DNA of 64,000 nucleotides from Rhodococcus sp. 14-2483-1-2 (GTDB lineage: Bacteria; Actinomycetota; Actinomycetes; Mycobacteriales; Mycobacteriaceae): assembly GCF_002259405.1 (NCBI RefSeq), contig NZ_NPFW01000014.1, positions 305,767 to 369,766 on the forward strand. Reading direction: 5' to 3'. The notes below the pieces were generated by a model, which saw only the letters and a list, made by a program, of their open reading frames with translations, was not told the origin of the DNA and made no database searches. The position numbers and the translations under genes are program-made. Shown in pieces: positions 34,811 through 45,050 of the stretch. How positions within the stretch are numbered: position 1 is the first letter of the stretch; each line of letters begins with the position of its first letter.

Positions 34811-36421
34811 GTGAATCCGTCCACCGCACAGGCCACCGCAGTCGTCGACGAACTGGCGCGCAGCGGGATCCGAGACGTCGTGTTGTGCCCCGGCTCGCGG
34901 AACGCCCCGTTGGCGTTCGCGTTGCAGGAAGCAGACGTGGCCGGCCGCCTGCGGTTGCACATGCGGATCGACGAGCGAACCGCAGGCTTCCTGGCGATCG
35001 GCCTGAGCCTGGGGAGTGGTCAGCCCGTCCCGGTGGTGATGACGTCGGGAACCGCGGTCGCCAATCTGGGGCCTGCGGTACTCGAAGCGAACTACGCCCG
35101 CATTCCACTGATCGTCATCAGCGCCAACCGCCCGTACGAGATGCTCGGCACCGGAGCCAACCAGACCATCGAGCAGCTCGGCCTGTTCGGATCCCAGGTG
35201 CGCGCGACGATCAGCCTCGGGCTCGCCGAGGAAGGACCCAAGCAGAACAGTCAGTGGCGCAGCGCCGTCTCCCGCGTCATCGCGGCTGCGCGCGGAGCAC
35301 GATCCGGCAATGCCGGGCCGGTGCACTTCGACATCCCACTGCGTGAGCCTCTGGTGCCTGCGATCGGCGACCCCGGCGCGCGACCGGAGGGTCGGCCCGA
35401 CGGAATGCCGTGGACCTCGACCACCCAGGCGACACTCGACGTTCCCGTCGAACTGGATCTGACTGTCGACACCGTGGTCGTCTCCGGTCACGGCGGTGCC
35501 GTGCGTCCGGAGCTGGCCGGGTTGCCGACCGTCGCCGAGCCGACCGCACCCCTGCATGGAATCCCGTTGCATCCCTTGGCTCTTGCGCAGTTGAAGCCGC
35601 GCCAGGCCGTGATCACCGGGCGGCCGACGTTGCATCGACAGGTCTCGGCTCTGCTGGCCGACCCTGCAGTCGACGTCATCGCGCTCACCACCGGACCGCG
35701 CTGGCCCGACGTCTCCGGCAACGTCCTGGCCACCGGCACTCGGGCGGTCACCACCGGCGCGCCCGACCCCGCCTGGATCGCCCGGTGCGCCGCTCTGTCC
35801 GCCAGGGCCGAACGTGCTGTTCACGAACAACTTTCAGAGCATCCCAAGCCGACGGGATTGCACGTGGCCGACGTGGTGATGTCCGCCCTGCAGCCAGGTG
35901 ACCAGTTGGTGCTCGGAGCGTCCAATCCCGTGCGCGACGCGGCCCTGGTGGCGACACCGAACCCCGACGTGAAGGTTCTGTCCAACCGCGGCGTGGCCGG
36001 TATCGACGGCACCGTTTCGACGGCCATCGGTGCCGCGATGTCCGGAAAGCGGCGCACCGTGGCACTTCTCGGCGATCTGACGTTTCTGCACGACGCGGCC
36101 GGCCTGCTCATCGGCACCGGTGAACCTCGACCTGACGACCTGACGATCGTCGTCGCCAACGACGACGGCGGCGGCATCTTCGAGCTCCTCGAACAAGGCG
36201 ACCCGCAGTACGCGGGTGTGTTCGAGAGAGTGTTCGGCACGCCTCACGGCATGGACCTCGGCGCACTGTGCGGTGCCTACCGCGTGGAGCACCACCTGGT
36301 CGACTTGGCCGATCTGGCAACCGAACTCACCGGCCATGCCACGGGAATCAGGGTGCTGGAAGTGACCACGGAGCGATCGGGACTGCGCGAGCTGCACGCG
36401 GCAATCAGGGCGCGGCTCTAG
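34811..36421 (+). CDS. menD: SEPHCHC synthase (2-succinyl-5-enolpyruvyl-6-hydroxy-3-cyclohexene-1-carboxylate synthase)
   Basis: 536 residues from GTG 34811 (a TTG at 34772 is in frame but adds non-homologous residues). Thiamine-diphosphate enzyme, the first committed step from isochorismate to menaquinone. Seen: [34 protein letters not shown] with the catalytic Glu, [18 protein letters not shown], and the ThDP/metal motif region [13 protein letters not shown] followed by [16 protein letters not shown]. The last 23 codons are duplicated 1640 bp downstream. Ortholog of Rv0555. Confidence 0.96.
   Translation: MNPSTAQATAVVDELARSGIRDVVLCPGSRNAPLAFALQEADVAGRLRLHMRIDERTAGFLAIGLSLGSGQPVPVVMTSGTAVANLGPAVLEANYARIPLIVISANRPYEMLGTGANQTIEQLGLFGSQVRATISLGLAEEGPKQNSQWRSAVSRVIAAARGARSGNAGPVHFDIPLREPLVPAIGDPGARPEGRPDGMPWTSTTQATLDVPVELDLTVDTVVVSGHGGAVRPELAGLPTVAEPTAPLHGIPLHPLALAQLKPRQAVITGRPTLHRQVSALLADPAVDVIALTTGPRWPDVSGNVLATGTRAVTTGAPDPAWIARCAALSARAERAVHEQLSEHPKPTGLHVADVVMSALQPGDQLVLGASNPVRDAALVATPNPDVKVLSNRGVAGIDGTVSTAIGAAMSGKRRTVALLGDLTFLHDAAGLLIGTGEPRPDDLTIVVANDDGGGIFELLEQGDPQYAGVFERVFGTPHGMDLGALCGAYRVEHHLVDLADLATELTGHATGIRVLEVTTERSGLRELHAAIRARL
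36345..36414 (+). repeat. Direct repeat A: 3' end of menD
   Basis: A 70-bp stretch identical to 37985-38054, with further near-identity to 36421 (two differences, both synonymous in the menD frame). This copy is inside the intact menD gene. Together the copies bound a 1640-bp segment carrying a DinB-like and a GNAT gene. Confidence 0.9.
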
Positions 36422-36465
36422 ACGTCGTTCTTGCCCGGCCGAATCTTCGCTGTGAAGGAGAACCT

Positions 36466-37008
36466 GTGACGGGTGCATTCGAGGTGCTGCTGGAGGATGA
36501 CCGCGCTCAGCTCGAGGCGTTCATCGAGGACTACCGGAGAGCGCTCGATGCGACAGTCGATGGTCTCACCGAGGAGCAGGCGCGCGCACGGTTGGTTCCC
36601 TCTGCCACAACGCTTCTCGGCTTGCTCAAGCATGTGACATGGATGCAGCGAGTGTGGTTCGAGGAATGCGTCGGGGGTGGGTCCAGGGTTGCCCTCGGTC
36701 TGGTTCGGAGTCCCGCGGAGTCCTTCGTCGTCGACGACGGCGACACCATCGCCGGTGTCGTCTCGACGCACAGGCAGGCGTGCGCAACTGCCCGAACCGT
36801 CGTAGCCCCATTGGCGCTGGACGCCATCGTGACGGGACATCACACCGGGCCTCGTACCGTGCACTGGGTATATCTGCAGGTGCTCAGGGAACTGGCCCAC
36901 CACTGCGGCCATGCGGACATCCTTCGGGAACAGATACTCGCGGGCCGAGGCGGACCGGTGAGCCTGGGGTCGGACGGATCGCCCGCGTTGCCCGCGAGCG
37001 CTGAGTGA
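36466..37008 (+). CDS. DinB/DUF664 family protein
   Basis: 180 residues from GTG 36466, with AAGGAG 6 nt upstream. Four-helix bundle of the DinB superfamily: LLGLLKHVTWMQRVWFEE and LRELAHHCGHADILREQI carry the His residues that form the metal site in this superfamily. Includes enzymes acting on low-molecular-weight thiols such as mycothiol, but the reaction here is unknown. Lies inside the segment bounded by the duplicated menD end. Confidence 0.85.
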   Translation: MTGAFEVLLEDDRAQLEAFIEDYRRALDATVDGLTEEQARARLVPSATTLLGLLKHVTWMQRVWFEECVGGGSRVALGLVRSPAESFVVDDGDTIAGVVSTHRQACATARTVVAPLALDAIVTGHHTGPRTVHWVYLQVLRELAHHCGHADILREQILAGRGGPVSLGSDGSPALPASAE

Positions 37009-37018
37009 CGCTGGCGTC

Positions 37019-37618
37019 ATGACCCGTCCTGTACTGAATGCGTCCAGGATCGAGCTGCGTCCGATGACCCTGCAGCACTTGCCCTTCCTGCACGGTCTCG
37101 ACTCCGACCCTGTGGTGATGGAATTCCTGCTCGGGCGTGCGCGTACATCGAACGAGATCGATGACTTCTGGGCACCACGGTGCGCCGAGAGGATTGCCGA
37201 CGAAGCGGGCCTCGGGTGGTGGGTCGGCTTCGAGAACGACGACTTTCTCGGTTGGTGGGATCTCGGACGAAGCTCCTCGGCACCCGATGTGCCCGTGAAT
37301 TTCGATGAGGCCGAGATCGGCTGGCGGTTGATGCGTCGGTGCTGGGGGCGGGGCCTGGCCACGGAGGGTGCGTTGCTCCTTCTCGACTACGGATTCAGAA
37401 CGCTTGAACTGCAGCGCATCTGGGCTGAGACGATGGCAGTCAACCTTGCGTCACGAGGAGTGATGCGCAAGATCGGGATGCGTCACGTACGCACCGAATT
37501 CCGAGCGTGGCACGATCCGCTGCCCGGCGCGGATCAGGGCGAGGTGCTCTACGAAATCACAGCGAGGGAATGGAATCGACGACAGACCAACGGTCTACCC
37601 GGCGGGCAACCTGATTGA
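37019..37618 (+). CDS. GNAT N-acetyltransferase (RimJ/RimL type)
   Basis: 199 residues. RIELRPMTLQHLPFLHGLDS at the start, an acetyl-CoA-binding GWRLMRRCWGRGLATEGALL motif, and RIWAETMAVNLASRGVMRKI complete the GNAT core. Similar enzymes acetylate N-termini, spermidine or antibiotics; the substrate is unknown. Ten bp after the DinB-like gene and probably co-transcribed. Within the menD-end-bounded insertion. Confidence 0.85.
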   Translation: MTRPVLNASRIELRPMTLQHLPFLHGLDSDPVVMEFLLGRARTSNEIDDFWAPRCAERIADEAGLGWWVGFENDDFLGWWDLGRSSSAPDVPVNFDEAEIGWRLMRRCWGRGLATEGALLLLDYGFRTLELQRIWAETMAVNLASRGVMRKIGMRHVRTEFRAWHDPLPGADQGEVLYEITAREWNRRQTNGLPGGQPD

Positions 37619-37984
37619 CCGTCCGAGGCGTACCAATACGCGAACGGCACAGTGTTCAGGGCGTGCTGTGCAGTCGGGTCCGAATCGCCTCGCTACGGCG
37701 AGTCCAGAGATGGTCTTCCTCCACATCGGGACGAGCTGCATGACAGAGGGGCAGCGAGCCGGCCGTGACCGGAAGTACCGACACGTGAAGCGCAGGAGGG
37801 TGCTCGCCAATCGGAAGGCAGCGCGACGATTCGTTATCCATGCGTGCCCGCAGCTGTTGTGTCAGTGCGGGTCAGGCGTCTCGATGACGGTCTGAGACAG
37901 ATTCTCTGGCAACGTTTGGCGTTGTGGCGGGCCTCCGCCCTCGATCCGGCGGAGGGATCGTTGGGGGATGGCGACGCGGGGCGA
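37619..37984. other. Gene-free stretch at the right end of the insertion
   Basis: No coding frame of recognised family on either strand, and no integrase, transposase or inverted ends. It ends at the second menD 3'-end copy. Confidence 0.45.
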
Positions 37985-38054
37985 GAATCAGGGTGCTGGA
38001 AGTGACCACGGAGCGATCGGGACTGCGCGAGCTGCACGCGGCAATCAGGGCGCG
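37985..38054 (+). repeat. Direct repeat B: duplicated menD 3' end
   Basis: Identical over 70 bp to 36345-36414 and continuing in the same reading frame to a stop (Ala-Arg-Leu-stop at 38052-38063 region), with CGA CTG in place of CGG CTC. The copy has no upstream menD sequence, so it is a gene end without a gene. The retained frame with synonymous changes means both copies derive from functional menD alleles. Confidence 0.9.
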
Positions 38055-38075
38055 ACTGTAGAGCGTGGTGGGCCG

Positions 38076-38579
38076 CTAACTCTGCTGCGCTGCAACCCAT
38101 TCCAGGGTTTCGCCGGTTTCCTGGTCGATCATGTCCTTGATCATCTTGTTGATCAGGTCCTCGATCTTGCCGCCCACGATGGGGATCTTCACTGTCGATT
38201 CGCCCTTGACGATCAGTTTCGCGCCGGTTCCGTTGGGTCGCAACGACAGGGTGCCGTTCACCTTCGCGGGCAAACCGGTGGTGCCGCCGATCAGGGTGCC
38301 CTCGGCGTGGTCGCCTTCGAGCGGGCCCCAGTGGTCGGTGCGCGAGACGATCAGCTTGCCCTTGATGACCTTGGTGACGAAGCCGGGGAGCTCGGACGTA
38401 CCGACCTCTTCGGAGATGTCGACGGTCAAACCGCCGTCGTCGTGCTTGGTCAGCTCGTACCCGTCGGTTTTCTTCGCCTTGGCGAATCGCGCCTCCCACT
38501 GGTCCTCGCTGGTGAGTGCTGCGTGCACGTCAGCGGGGGGATTGGACGATTCGACGGTGAACTCGAAGCTGCGCGACAT
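38076..38579 (-). CDS. DUF2505 (SRPBCC-like) protein
   Basis: 167 residues. MSRSFEFTVESSNPPADVHA opens a lipid-transfer-like helix-grip fold; TDHWGPLEGDHAEGTLIGG and VKIPIVGGKIEDLINKMIKD are characteristic of DUF2505. A likely small-molecule or lipid binder with no assigned ligand. A TAGCGT box 8 nt before the ATG suggests a leaderless transcript, back to back with the same arrangement for the divergent DUF3592 gene. Confidence 0.82.
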   Translation of the reverse strand: MSRSFEFTVESSNPPADVHAALTSEDQWEARFAKAKKTDGYELTKHDDGGLTVDISEEVGTSELPGFVTKVIKGKLIVSRTDHWGPLEGDHAEGTLIGGTTGLPAKVNGTLSLRPNGTGAKLIVKGESTVKIPIVGGKIEDLINKMIKDMIDQETGETLEWVAAQQS

Positions 38580-38634
38580 GAGTGCAGACGCTACCCGAGC
38601 GGAGTCGCGTCGGCTGCGAAGTAATCTGATCGCT

Positions 38635-39075
38635 GTGACCGATACCGACGGAGCCAGCCGAACGCTGTACAGGACCCGGCTGGTCGTGCTCGTGGTCGCC
38701 GTTGCGATTTCGGTCCTGGCCGTGCTTCTGGTGGTCGGAGCCTGGCGCAACGACGTCACCATCGATTCCGACAAGGGCACCGCCACCGCCGAGGTGCTGT
38801 CCGCGGGCAAGTTGCGCTCGGCCGTCAGCTTCATCACCCCCGACGGCGTGACACACAACCCGCCACTGGGGGTGCTGTACCCCACCAACCTCATCGCCGG
38901 TCAACGCATCGAGGTCGAGTACTACAAGGCCGACCCGGACGTCGAGCTGGTTCGCGTCGCCGGCCGCGACGCCGCCGTCGCTATCGTTCCGGCCGGATCC
39001 GTCATCGTCGTCACGTGGCTGATCGCCGGCCCGGTGCTGTTCTGGCTACGTCGCAAGGAGGCCAAGAATGCGTAA
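38635..39075 (+). CDS. DUF3592 membrane protein (Rv0556-like)
   Basis: 146 residues from GTG 38635, which is 7 nt after a TAATCT box. Two membrane helices (residues about 13-36 and 117-138) flank an external beta domain with GTATAEVLSAGKLRSAVSFI. The same gene lies between menD and the mannosyltransferase in M. tuberculosis. Its separation from menD here is due to the 1.6-kb insertion. Function unknown. Confidence 0.8.
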   Translation: MTDTDGASRTLYRTRLVVLVVAVAISVLAVLLVVGAWRNDVTIDSDKGTATAEVLSAGKLRSAVSFITPDGVTHNPPLGVLYPTNLIAGQRIEVEYYKADPDVELVRVAGRDAAVAIVPAGSVIVVTWLIAGPVLFWLRRKEAKNA

Positions 39076-39493
39076 TGCGAAGCAGTGGGCCATCGCTGCC
39101 CTCGCCGCAGTGGCCGGGTTCGCGTTGGTGAACTTCGGCAACATCGCGTCGTCGATCGTGGTGATGGTGCTCGTCGCGGTGTTCCTTCTCGTTCTGACGA
39201 CTCCGGTGCTGTATCCGAGTTCCCTGTCCGACGATGCGTCGCGCACACAGGCGGCAGAGAGATCCGTGCCGCTGATCTACTGGCGTCCAGGGTGCATCTT
39301 CTGCTTGCGGTTGCGGTTGGCGCTGCTGCTGCGAGGAAAGAAAGCCGTCTGGACGAGCATCCGCCAGGATCCGGCTGCGGCCGCGCGGGTTCGGTCCGTC
39401 AACGACGGCAACGAGACGGTTCCCACGGTGTTCGCGGGCTCCGAACATCGCACCAACCCGGATCCGTCGTGGGTGCTCGCGCAATTCGTGTGA
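39068..39493 (+). CDS. Glutaredoxin/mycoredoxin-like protein with membrane anchor
   Basis: 141 residues. Two hydrophobic segments in the first 50 residues, then a thioredoxin-fold domain with the dithiol motif WRPGCIFCLRLRLAL and the cis-Pro segment NETVPTVFAG. The CxxC makes a mycothiol- or glutathione-type disulfide reductase likely, held at the membrane. Overlaps the DUF3592 gene by 8 bp, so they are coupled. Confidence 0.8.
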   Translation: MRNAKQWAIAALAAVAGFALVNFGNIASSIVVMVLVAVFLLVLTTPVLYPSSLSDDASRTQAAERSVPLIYWRPGCIFCLRLRLALLLRGKKAVWTSIRQDPAAAARVRSVNDGNETVPTVFAGSEHRTNPDPSWVLAQFV

Positions 39494-39556
39494 CGTTGGC
39501 CCACACGTAACGTTGTCCATACCTGGCCGACGGCGGGGCCACCCACACTGAGGATC

Positions 39557-40696
39557 GTGCGAGTAGCCATCGTTGCGGAATCGTTCTTGCCCAACATGAA
39601 CGGCGTCACCCACTCGGTGATCCGTGTCCTCGAACACCTCGACAAGACGGGGCACGACGCCATCGTCATCGCCCCGGACAACCCGTCCGGTCCCAGAGCC
39701 GCGACGTGGCACGACAACGTTCCGGTGCATCGGGTGCCGTCCGTCATGGTGCCGAAGGTGAGCTCGCTGCCCGTCGGTGTGCCGGGCCTCGGGATGGTCT
39801 CGGCTATGCGCGCCTTCGCCCCCGACGTCGTGCATCTGGCGTCACCGTTCCTGCTCGGAGCGGGCGGCCTGGCCGCCGCCAACCGACTGGACGTGCCCGC
39901 GGTGGCCGTCTACCAGACCGACGTCGCCGGTTTCGCCGCCAGCTACGGACTGGGCCTCACCTCGAAGGCCGCGTGGCGCTGGACCAGGAGATTGCACCGC
40001 GGCGCCGCCCGCACCCTGGCTCCGTCCACCTCGGCCGTCGACGCGTTGGAATTGCACGGCATTCCGCGCGTGCACCGGTGGGCGCGAGGAGTCGACGCCG
40101 TCCGCTTCGCACCCTCGGCCACGTCGCAGACGCTCAGAAGCCAGTGGGGAGCGGACGAGAAGCTGATCGTCGGATTCGTCGGCAGGCTCGCCCCGGAGAA
40201 GCACGTCGAGCGGCTCGCCGTACTGGCCACCGACCCGTCGATCCAGTTGGTGATCGTCGGCGGTGGACCCGACACCGCAGCGTTGCAGACCCTGATGCCG
40301 AGCGCGATCTTCACCGGACAACTCGGCGGCGACGAACTCGCTCGGGCCTACGCCAGCTTCGATATCTTCGTCCACCCCGGCGAACACGAAACCTTCTGCC
40401 AGGCAGTCCAAGAGGCCCTCGCCAGCGGCGTCCCCGTCATCGGGCCCGACGCCGGGGGCCCGCGCGATCTGGTCTCGCATTGCCGCAACGGCTACCTGCT
40501 GCCGGTCGACAAGTTCACCGAACTGCTTCCCAGCGCCGTCGGAGCCCTCGCCGAACCCACCACCCGCGCACGATTCGGTGACGCGGCCCGCAAATCGGTG
40601 CTGCACCGAACCTGGCCCGCCATCTGCGACGAGCTGATCTCGCACTACTACGACGTGCAAGGCATCACAGCGCCACAGGCAGTGAACGTTGCTTGA
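39557..40696 (+). CDS. mgtA: GDP-mannose-dependent alpha-mannosyltransferase (MgtA-like, GT4)
   Basis: 379 residues. GT-B glycosyltransferase: [20 protein letters not shown] (acceptor-side domain), [18 protein letters not shown] (start of the donor domain) and the EX7E region [19 protein letters not shown]. The M. tuberculosis homologue Rv0557 and C. glutamicum MgtA mannosylate glucuronyl-diacylglycerol, and the gene has the same place between a DUF3592 gene and menG. Specificity is inferred from orthology. Confidence 0.87.
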   Translation: MRVAIVAESFLPNMNGVTHSVIRVLEHLDKTGHDAIVIAPDNPSGPRAATWHDNVPVHRVPSVMVPKVSSLPVGVPGLGMVSAMRAFAPDVVHLASPFLLGAGGLAAANRLDVPAVAVYQTDVAGFAASYGLGLTSKAAWRWTRRLHRGAARTLAPSTSAVDALELHGIPRVHRWARGVDAVRFAPSATSQTLRSQWGADEKLIVGFVGRLAPEKHVERLAVLATDPSIQLVIVGGGPDTAALQTLMPSAIFTGQLGGDELARAYASFDIFVHPGEHETFCQAVQEALASGVPVIGPDAGGPRDLVSHCRNGYLLPVDKFTELLPSAVGALAEPTTRARFGDAARKSVLHRTWPAICDELISHYYDVQGITAPQAVNVA

Positions 40697-40710
40697 GTAG
40701 TCTGGACCTC

Positions 40711-41406
40711 GTGGCCCAGACATCACGCGCAACCCTGGCAAAAGAGCCCCACGAGGTGGCGTCGATGTTCGACGGCGTCGCCCGTCGATACGACATCACC
40801 AACACGGTTCTGTCGTTCGGGCAGGACCGGAGTTGGCGCAAACTGACTCGGCGCGCCCTCGCTCTCGAACCTGGCGAGCGGGTACTCGACCTCGCCGCAG
40901 GCACCGGCGTCTCCACCGTCGAACTCGGTCGCAGCGGAGCCTGGTGCGTGGCCACCGATTTCTCCAAGGGCATGCTGCAGGCAGGACTGCAACGAGGTGT
41001 GCCGATGGTCGCAGGTGACGCGATGGCGTTGCCCTACGCCGACGCCAGCTTCGATGCCGCCACCATCTCTTTCGGCCTCCGCAACGTCTCGGATTTCGAC
41101 GCCGGCCTGCGCGAGATCGCCCGCGTCACCAAGCCCGGTGGCAGGCTCGTCGTCTCGGAATTCTCCACGCCGGTGTTCGGTCCGTTCCGCACCGTGTACA
41201 TGGAGTACCTGATGAAGGCGTTGCCGAAAGTCGCTCGCGCGGTGAGCAGCAACCCCGACGCGTACGTCTATCTCGCCGAGTCCATCCGCGCGTGGCCGAC
41301 GCAGGAACAACTGGCACAGCGGATCACCGACGCGGGCTGGACCGACGTGCAGTGGCGCAACCTCACCGGCGGAATTGTGGCTCTGCACAAGGCAATTCGC
41401 CCCTGA
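40711..41406 (+). CDS. menG: Demethylmenaquinone methyltransferase
   Basis: 231 residues from GTG 40711. A TTG at 40693 overlaps the mannosyltransferase stop, but a TAGTCT box ends 7 nt before the GTG and the homologous part starts at once. SAM-dependent enzyme that makes menaquinone from demethylmenaquinone: [20 protein letters not shown], motif [16 protein letters not shown], and [20 protein letters not shown] with the terminal [14 protein letters not shown] are the UbiE/MenG marks. Confidence 0.95.
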   Translation: MAQTSRATLAKEPHEVASMFDGVARRYDITNTVLSFGQDRSWRKLTRRALALEPGERVLDLAAGTGVSTVELGRSGAWCVATDFSKGMLQAGLQRGVPMVAGDAMALPYADASFDAATISFGLRNVSDFDAGLREIARVTKPGGRLVVSEFSTPVFGPFRTVYMEYLMKALPKVARAVSSNPDAYVYLAESIRAWPTQEQLAQRITDAGWTDVQWRNLTGGIVALHKAIRP

Positions 41407-41418
41407 CGCTCCCTGGTG

Positions 41419-42666
41419 TCACGAAAAGGGCGGCCGGGAATCGATTTTCAGCGATCCGGTTCCCGACGCCCGCCAGGTGCGGGCGACGAGGTCGCTGTCC
41501 GCTTCGGTGATGAGGTTGCCCATGCAGCGGACGGCGACTTTCATCAGTGCGCGTGAGCGCATGCCCACCGGTCCTGCTGCGGGCAGGAATCTGGGCACGG
41601 TCAACAGTCCGGCGAGGCGTCGAGCGATGGAGAAGGACTGCCCGTAGTGCTCGCGCAGCAGGCTCGGCCAGGCGTCGGTGAGGTCGGGGTGATCGAGCAG
41701 GTCGACGACCATGCGACCGCCTTCGAGTCCGTAGTCGATGCCCTCGCCGTTGAGTGGGTTCACGCAGGCTGCGGCGTCGCCGATGATGGCCCAGTTGGTG
41801 CCCGCGATTCCCGAGACCGCGCCGCCCATCGGCAGCAGCGCCGACGCCACCGAGCGCAACTCCCCGCTGAGATCCCATTCGCCACGGCGCTGGTGGGTGT
41901 AGAGGTCGAGTAGGGGGCGCAGCGCTCCTGGTGCCGGCCTCTTGGCGGTGGCCAAGGTGCCGACGCCGATGTTGATGGTTCCGTCGCCCAACGGGAAGAC
42001 CCAGCCGTAACCGGGCTGCAGAGTGCCTGCGGCGTCGCGTAATTCGAGGTGCGAGCTGATCCACTCGTCGTTGCTACGGCCCGAGTCGATGTAAGCGCGA
42101 GCAGCGACGCCGAATGCGGTGTCGCGATGCCATTGCCGCCCGAGTTGCTTGCCCAGAGTCGAGCGGACACCATCGGCGACGATCAATGTGCGGCAGGAGA
42201 TCTCGTGTGCACCGTCAGCGGTCTGAAGGGTTACCGAGCGGACCGAAGTGCCGTCGCGGGTGACGGCGACGGCCTTGGCTCCCTCGGCCATCACGGCTCC
42301 GGATTCGACTGCGGCGACGCGAATCCTGTCGTCCAGTTCGGTTCTGGGAACCGCACTTCCGATGGTCGGCAGTGATCTGCTCGGCCACTCGAGTTCCAGT
42401 TCCTGCCCGAATCCGCTCAGGCGCAGTCCTCGGTTGCGCGCTTTGCTGCGCACCCACTCACCCAGACCGAGCTGATCGAGCTCGGCGACGGCACGTGGCG
42501 TCAACCCGTCACCGCACGTCTTGTCGCGGGGGAACACTGCCGCGTCGGCCAGGACGACGTCGCGGCCCGATCGCGCGGCCCATGCCGCAGCGGACGATCC
42601 TGCGGGGCCCGCGCCCACGACCAGAACGTCGGTCGTGGTGGGTGGGGCGGGGTGGGGAGTGCTCAC
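41419..42666 (-). CDS. menJ: Menaquinone reductase, geranylgeranyl-reductase family
   Basis: 415 residues from GTG 42666; the frame is open further upstream but not coding. FAD enzyme that saturates one isoprene unit of menaquinone: VLVVGAGPAGSSAAAWAARS, PRDKTCGDGLTPRAVAELDQ (with the conserved Cys-Gly-Asp-Gly), and GTNWAIIGDAAACVNPLNGE for the second FAD contact. Ortholog of Rv0561c (MenJ), placed as there between menG and the polyprenyl synthase. Confidence 0.9.
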   Translation of the reverse strand: MSTPHPAPPTTTDVLVVGAGPAGSSAAAWAARSGRDVVLADAAVFPRDKTCGDGLTPRAVAELDQLGLGEWVRSKARNRGLRLSGFGQELELEWPSRSLPTIGSAVPRTELDDRIRVAAVESGAVMAEGAKAVAVTRDGTSVRSVTLQTADGAHEISCRTLIVADGVRSTLGKQLGRQWHRDTAFGVAARAYIDSGRSNDEWISSHLELRDAAGTLQPGYGWVFPLGDGTINIGVGTLATAKRPAPGALRPLLDLYTHQRRGEWDLSGELRSVASALLPMGGAVSGIAGTNWAIIGDAAACVNPLNGEGIDYGLEGGRMVVDLLDHPDLTDAWPSLLREHYGQSFSIARRLAGLLTVPRFLPAAGPVGMRSRALMKVAVRCMGNLITEADSDLVARTWRASGTGSLKIDSRPPFS

Positions 42667-43035
42667 GTGTTCCAGTATCCCGACTTCTACGAACTGGTGC
42701 GTCGAGGGTCTCCGTTCGCCGCCGTGTGAACGCGTGGTGGTGGCCGTGCGTGACGTCGGCTTCCAGCGAGAACTCGCGGTCACCAGCAGAATTCCGCACG
42801 TGATCCTGCTCGACGCTCTGATGGCTGCACCGACCGACGCATCGGGCGACAGGGCGTCGGCAGCGATGGCCGTGACGCTCGAAGTCATCTCCGGCAACCT
42901 CGGTGAGTGAAGCGTCACCTGTGGTCGGTGACACCGTCCCACCGGTGTGCACGCTAGGTTCACTACGGTAGAAGGCGAGCAGCGGCGCTTCGCCGCTGCC
43001 GCCGGCATGTCGACGACAGGACAGGGACCAACATC
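42667..43035. other. Divergent promoter region, no gene
   Basis: 369 bp between the divergent menJ and polyprenyl synthase genes. A GATACT box lies 7 nt before the menJ start on the minus strand. Open frames here have no family similarity. M. tuberculosis has no extra gene in the equivalent place between these two. Confidence 0.45.
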
Positions 43036-44055
43036 GTGAGTACAGACGACGCTGCCGTAGCAACGGTCGTTGCCGGAGTCGACCTGGGTGACCCGGAGCT
43101 CGCGCGATCCGTCGCCGACGGCCTCGCACGCGTCGAAGAACTGATGATCAGCGAACTCTCCGACGGTGAGGAGTTCCTCACCGAGGCCGCGCTGCACCTG
43201 GCCAAGGCCGGCGGAAAGCGATTCCGGCCCCTGTTCACCGTGCTCACCGGCCAACTGGGACCGTCGCCGACCGATCCGGCGATCGTCACTGCGGCCACGG
43301 TCGTCGAACTGGTTCACCTGGCGACGCTCTATCACGACGACGTCATGGACGAGGCGTCGATGCGTCGAGGTGCCGAGAGTGCGAACTCACGCTGGGGCAA
43401 CAGTGTGGCGATCCTCGCGGGCGACTACCTGTTCGCGCACGCGTCTCGTCTGGTGTCCACGCTCGGACCCGACGCCGTCCGCATCATCGCCGAGACCTTC
43501 GCAGAACTCGTCACCGGCCAGATGCGCGAAACCATCGGGGCCAAGAGCACCGACGATCCCGTCGCGCACTACTTGAAGGTCGTGTGGGAGAAGACCGGCT
43601 CGCTCATCGCCTCGTGCGGACGCTTCGGCGGAACGTTCTCCGGCGGCGATGCCGAGCATGTGGGACGCCTCGAGCGCCTCGGTGACGCCGTCGGTACCGC
43701 CTTTCAGATCTCCGACGACATCATCGACATCTCTTCGGCCACCGAGCAGTCCGGCAAGACTCCCGGCACCGACCTGCGGGAGGGCGTACACACTCTGCCG
43801 GTGCTCTTCGCGCTGCGCGAAGAAGGTGCCGACGGCGATCGACTGCGCGAGATCCTCGCCGGTCCGGTCACCGAGGACGCTCTGGTCACCGAGGCTCTGG
43901 AGCTGCTCCAGCGTTCACCCGGCATGGTCTCGGCCAAGAAGACACTCGGCGAATACGCCGCCCGGGCACACGCAGAACTTGCACTGCTGCCACAGGGCCC
44001 GGCCAACGATGCACTCGGCCGGTTGGTGAATTACACCGTCGAGCGCGTCGGGTAG
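43036..44055 (+). CDS. grcC1: Polyprenyl diphosphate synthase (GrcC1-like)
   Basis: 339 residues from GTG 43036. Trans-prenyltransferase that makes the menaquinone side chain. First Asp-rich motif in [18 protein letters not shown], second in [19 protein letters not shown], and [14 protein letters not shown] near the N-terminus binds diphosphate. Small residues upstream of the first Asp motif suit a long product, but chain length cannot be read from this. Ortholog of Rv0562. Confidence 0.92.
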   Translation: MSTDDAAVATVVAGVDLGDPELARSVADGLARVEELMISELSDGEEFLTEAALHLAKAGGKRFRPLFTVLTGQLGPSPTDPAIVTAATVVELVHLATLYHDDVMDEASMRRGAESANSRWGNSVAILAGDYLFAHASRLVSTLGPDAVRIIAETFAELVTGQMRETIGAKSTDDPVAHYLKVVWEKTGSLIASCGRFGGTFSGGDAEHVGRLERLGDAVGTAFQISDDIIDISSATEQSGKTPGTDLREGVHTLPVLFALREEGADGDRLREILAGPVTEDALVTEALELLQRSPGMVSAKKTLGEYAARAHAELALLPQGPANDALGRLVNYTVERVG

Positions 44056-44143
44056 TCGGCTCGGACCTCGGCCGGGAACTGCCGGTCGGGGTGCTTTCGT
44101 TGAATCGGGTAGTAACACCCGGTACGAGGAGGCACCTTCAGAC

Positions 44144-45013
44144 ATGAACGGTTACGCGAACGGCGCGAAGACTTTCGGCCTGCTGGTCGGGATGTCGGCG
44201 CTCATCGTCTTCATCGGCTCGCTGTTCGGTAACGCGACCATTCTCATCGGCTCCATCGTGTTGGCAGTCGGCGTCAACGGTTACGCGTACTTCAACAGCG
44301 CGAAGATGGCCTTGCGGTCGATGCATGCCGTGCCGGTGAGCGAGCTCGAGCAGCCGGCGATGTATCGGATCGTGCGGGAGTTGGCGACGACGGCTCATCA
44401 GCCGATGCCCGCGCTGTACGTCAGCCCCACCAACAACCCCAACGCGTTCGCGACAGGACGCAACCCGCGCAATGCAGCGGTGTGCTGCACCGAGGGCATC
44501 CTGCGCATCCTCGACGAGCGCGAACTACGCGCGGTGCTCGGGCACGAGCTCTCGCACGTCTACAACCGAGACATTCTGATCTCGTCGGTGGCGGGAGCGA
44601 TGGCTGCTGTCATCTCCGGCTTGGCCAACCTGGCCTTTTTCGCCAACATCTTCGGCGGACGCGGCAACGGAGGCCCGAACCCGATCGCGCTGCTCCTGGT
44701 GTCGATGCTGGGGCCCATCGCGGCCACCCTGGTTCGGCTGGCCGTCTCCCGTTCGCGGGAGTACCAGGCAGATCAGTCGGGAGCCGAGCTGACCGGAGAT
44801 CCGCTGGCCCTCGCGTCGGCGCTCCGCAAGCTCGAGCAGGGGGTGCAGTTGGCACCGTTGCCGCCCGAGCCGCGGTTGGCGGCGGAGTCACATCTGATGA
44901 TCGCCAATCCGTTCCGCATCGGCGACAAGGCAGGGCAGTTGTTCGCCACCCACCCCCCGATGGCCGACCGCATCGAACGCCTCGAACGGATGGCCGGCCA
45001 CCGGCCGTACTGA
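44144..45013 (+). CDS. htpX: Membrane zinc metalloprotease HtpX
   Basis: 289 residues. M48 peptidase of the inner membrane that degrades damaged membrane proteins: two N-terminal helices, the zinc site [18 protein letters not shown] with the third ligand in [16 protein letters not shown], and two further helices in the middle. ATG 44144 has GAGGAGG upstream. Follows the polyprenyl synthase as in M. tuberculosis (Rv0563). Confidence 0.94.
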   Translation: MNGYANGAKTFGLLVGMSALIVFIGSLFGNATILIGSIVLAVGVNGYAYFNSAKMALRSMHAVPVSELEQPAMYRIVRELATTAHQPMPALYVSPTNNPNAFATGRNPRNAAVCCTEGILRILDERELRAVLGHELSHVYNRDILISSVAGAMAAVISGLANLAFFANIFGGRGNGGPNPIALLLVSMLGPIAATLVRLAVSRSREYQADQSGAELTGDPLALASALRKLEQGVQLAPLPPEPRLAAESHLMIANPFRIGDKAGQLFATHPPMADRIERLERMAGHRPY

Positions 45014-45050
45014 CGCCGAGCCTGCGGAACGACCCAGGTGAGATGCCGCT

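Noticed and set aside
42667..43335. Upstream extension of the menJ frame
   Set aside because: Low-complexity shadow sequence overlapping the polyprenyl synthase on the other strand.
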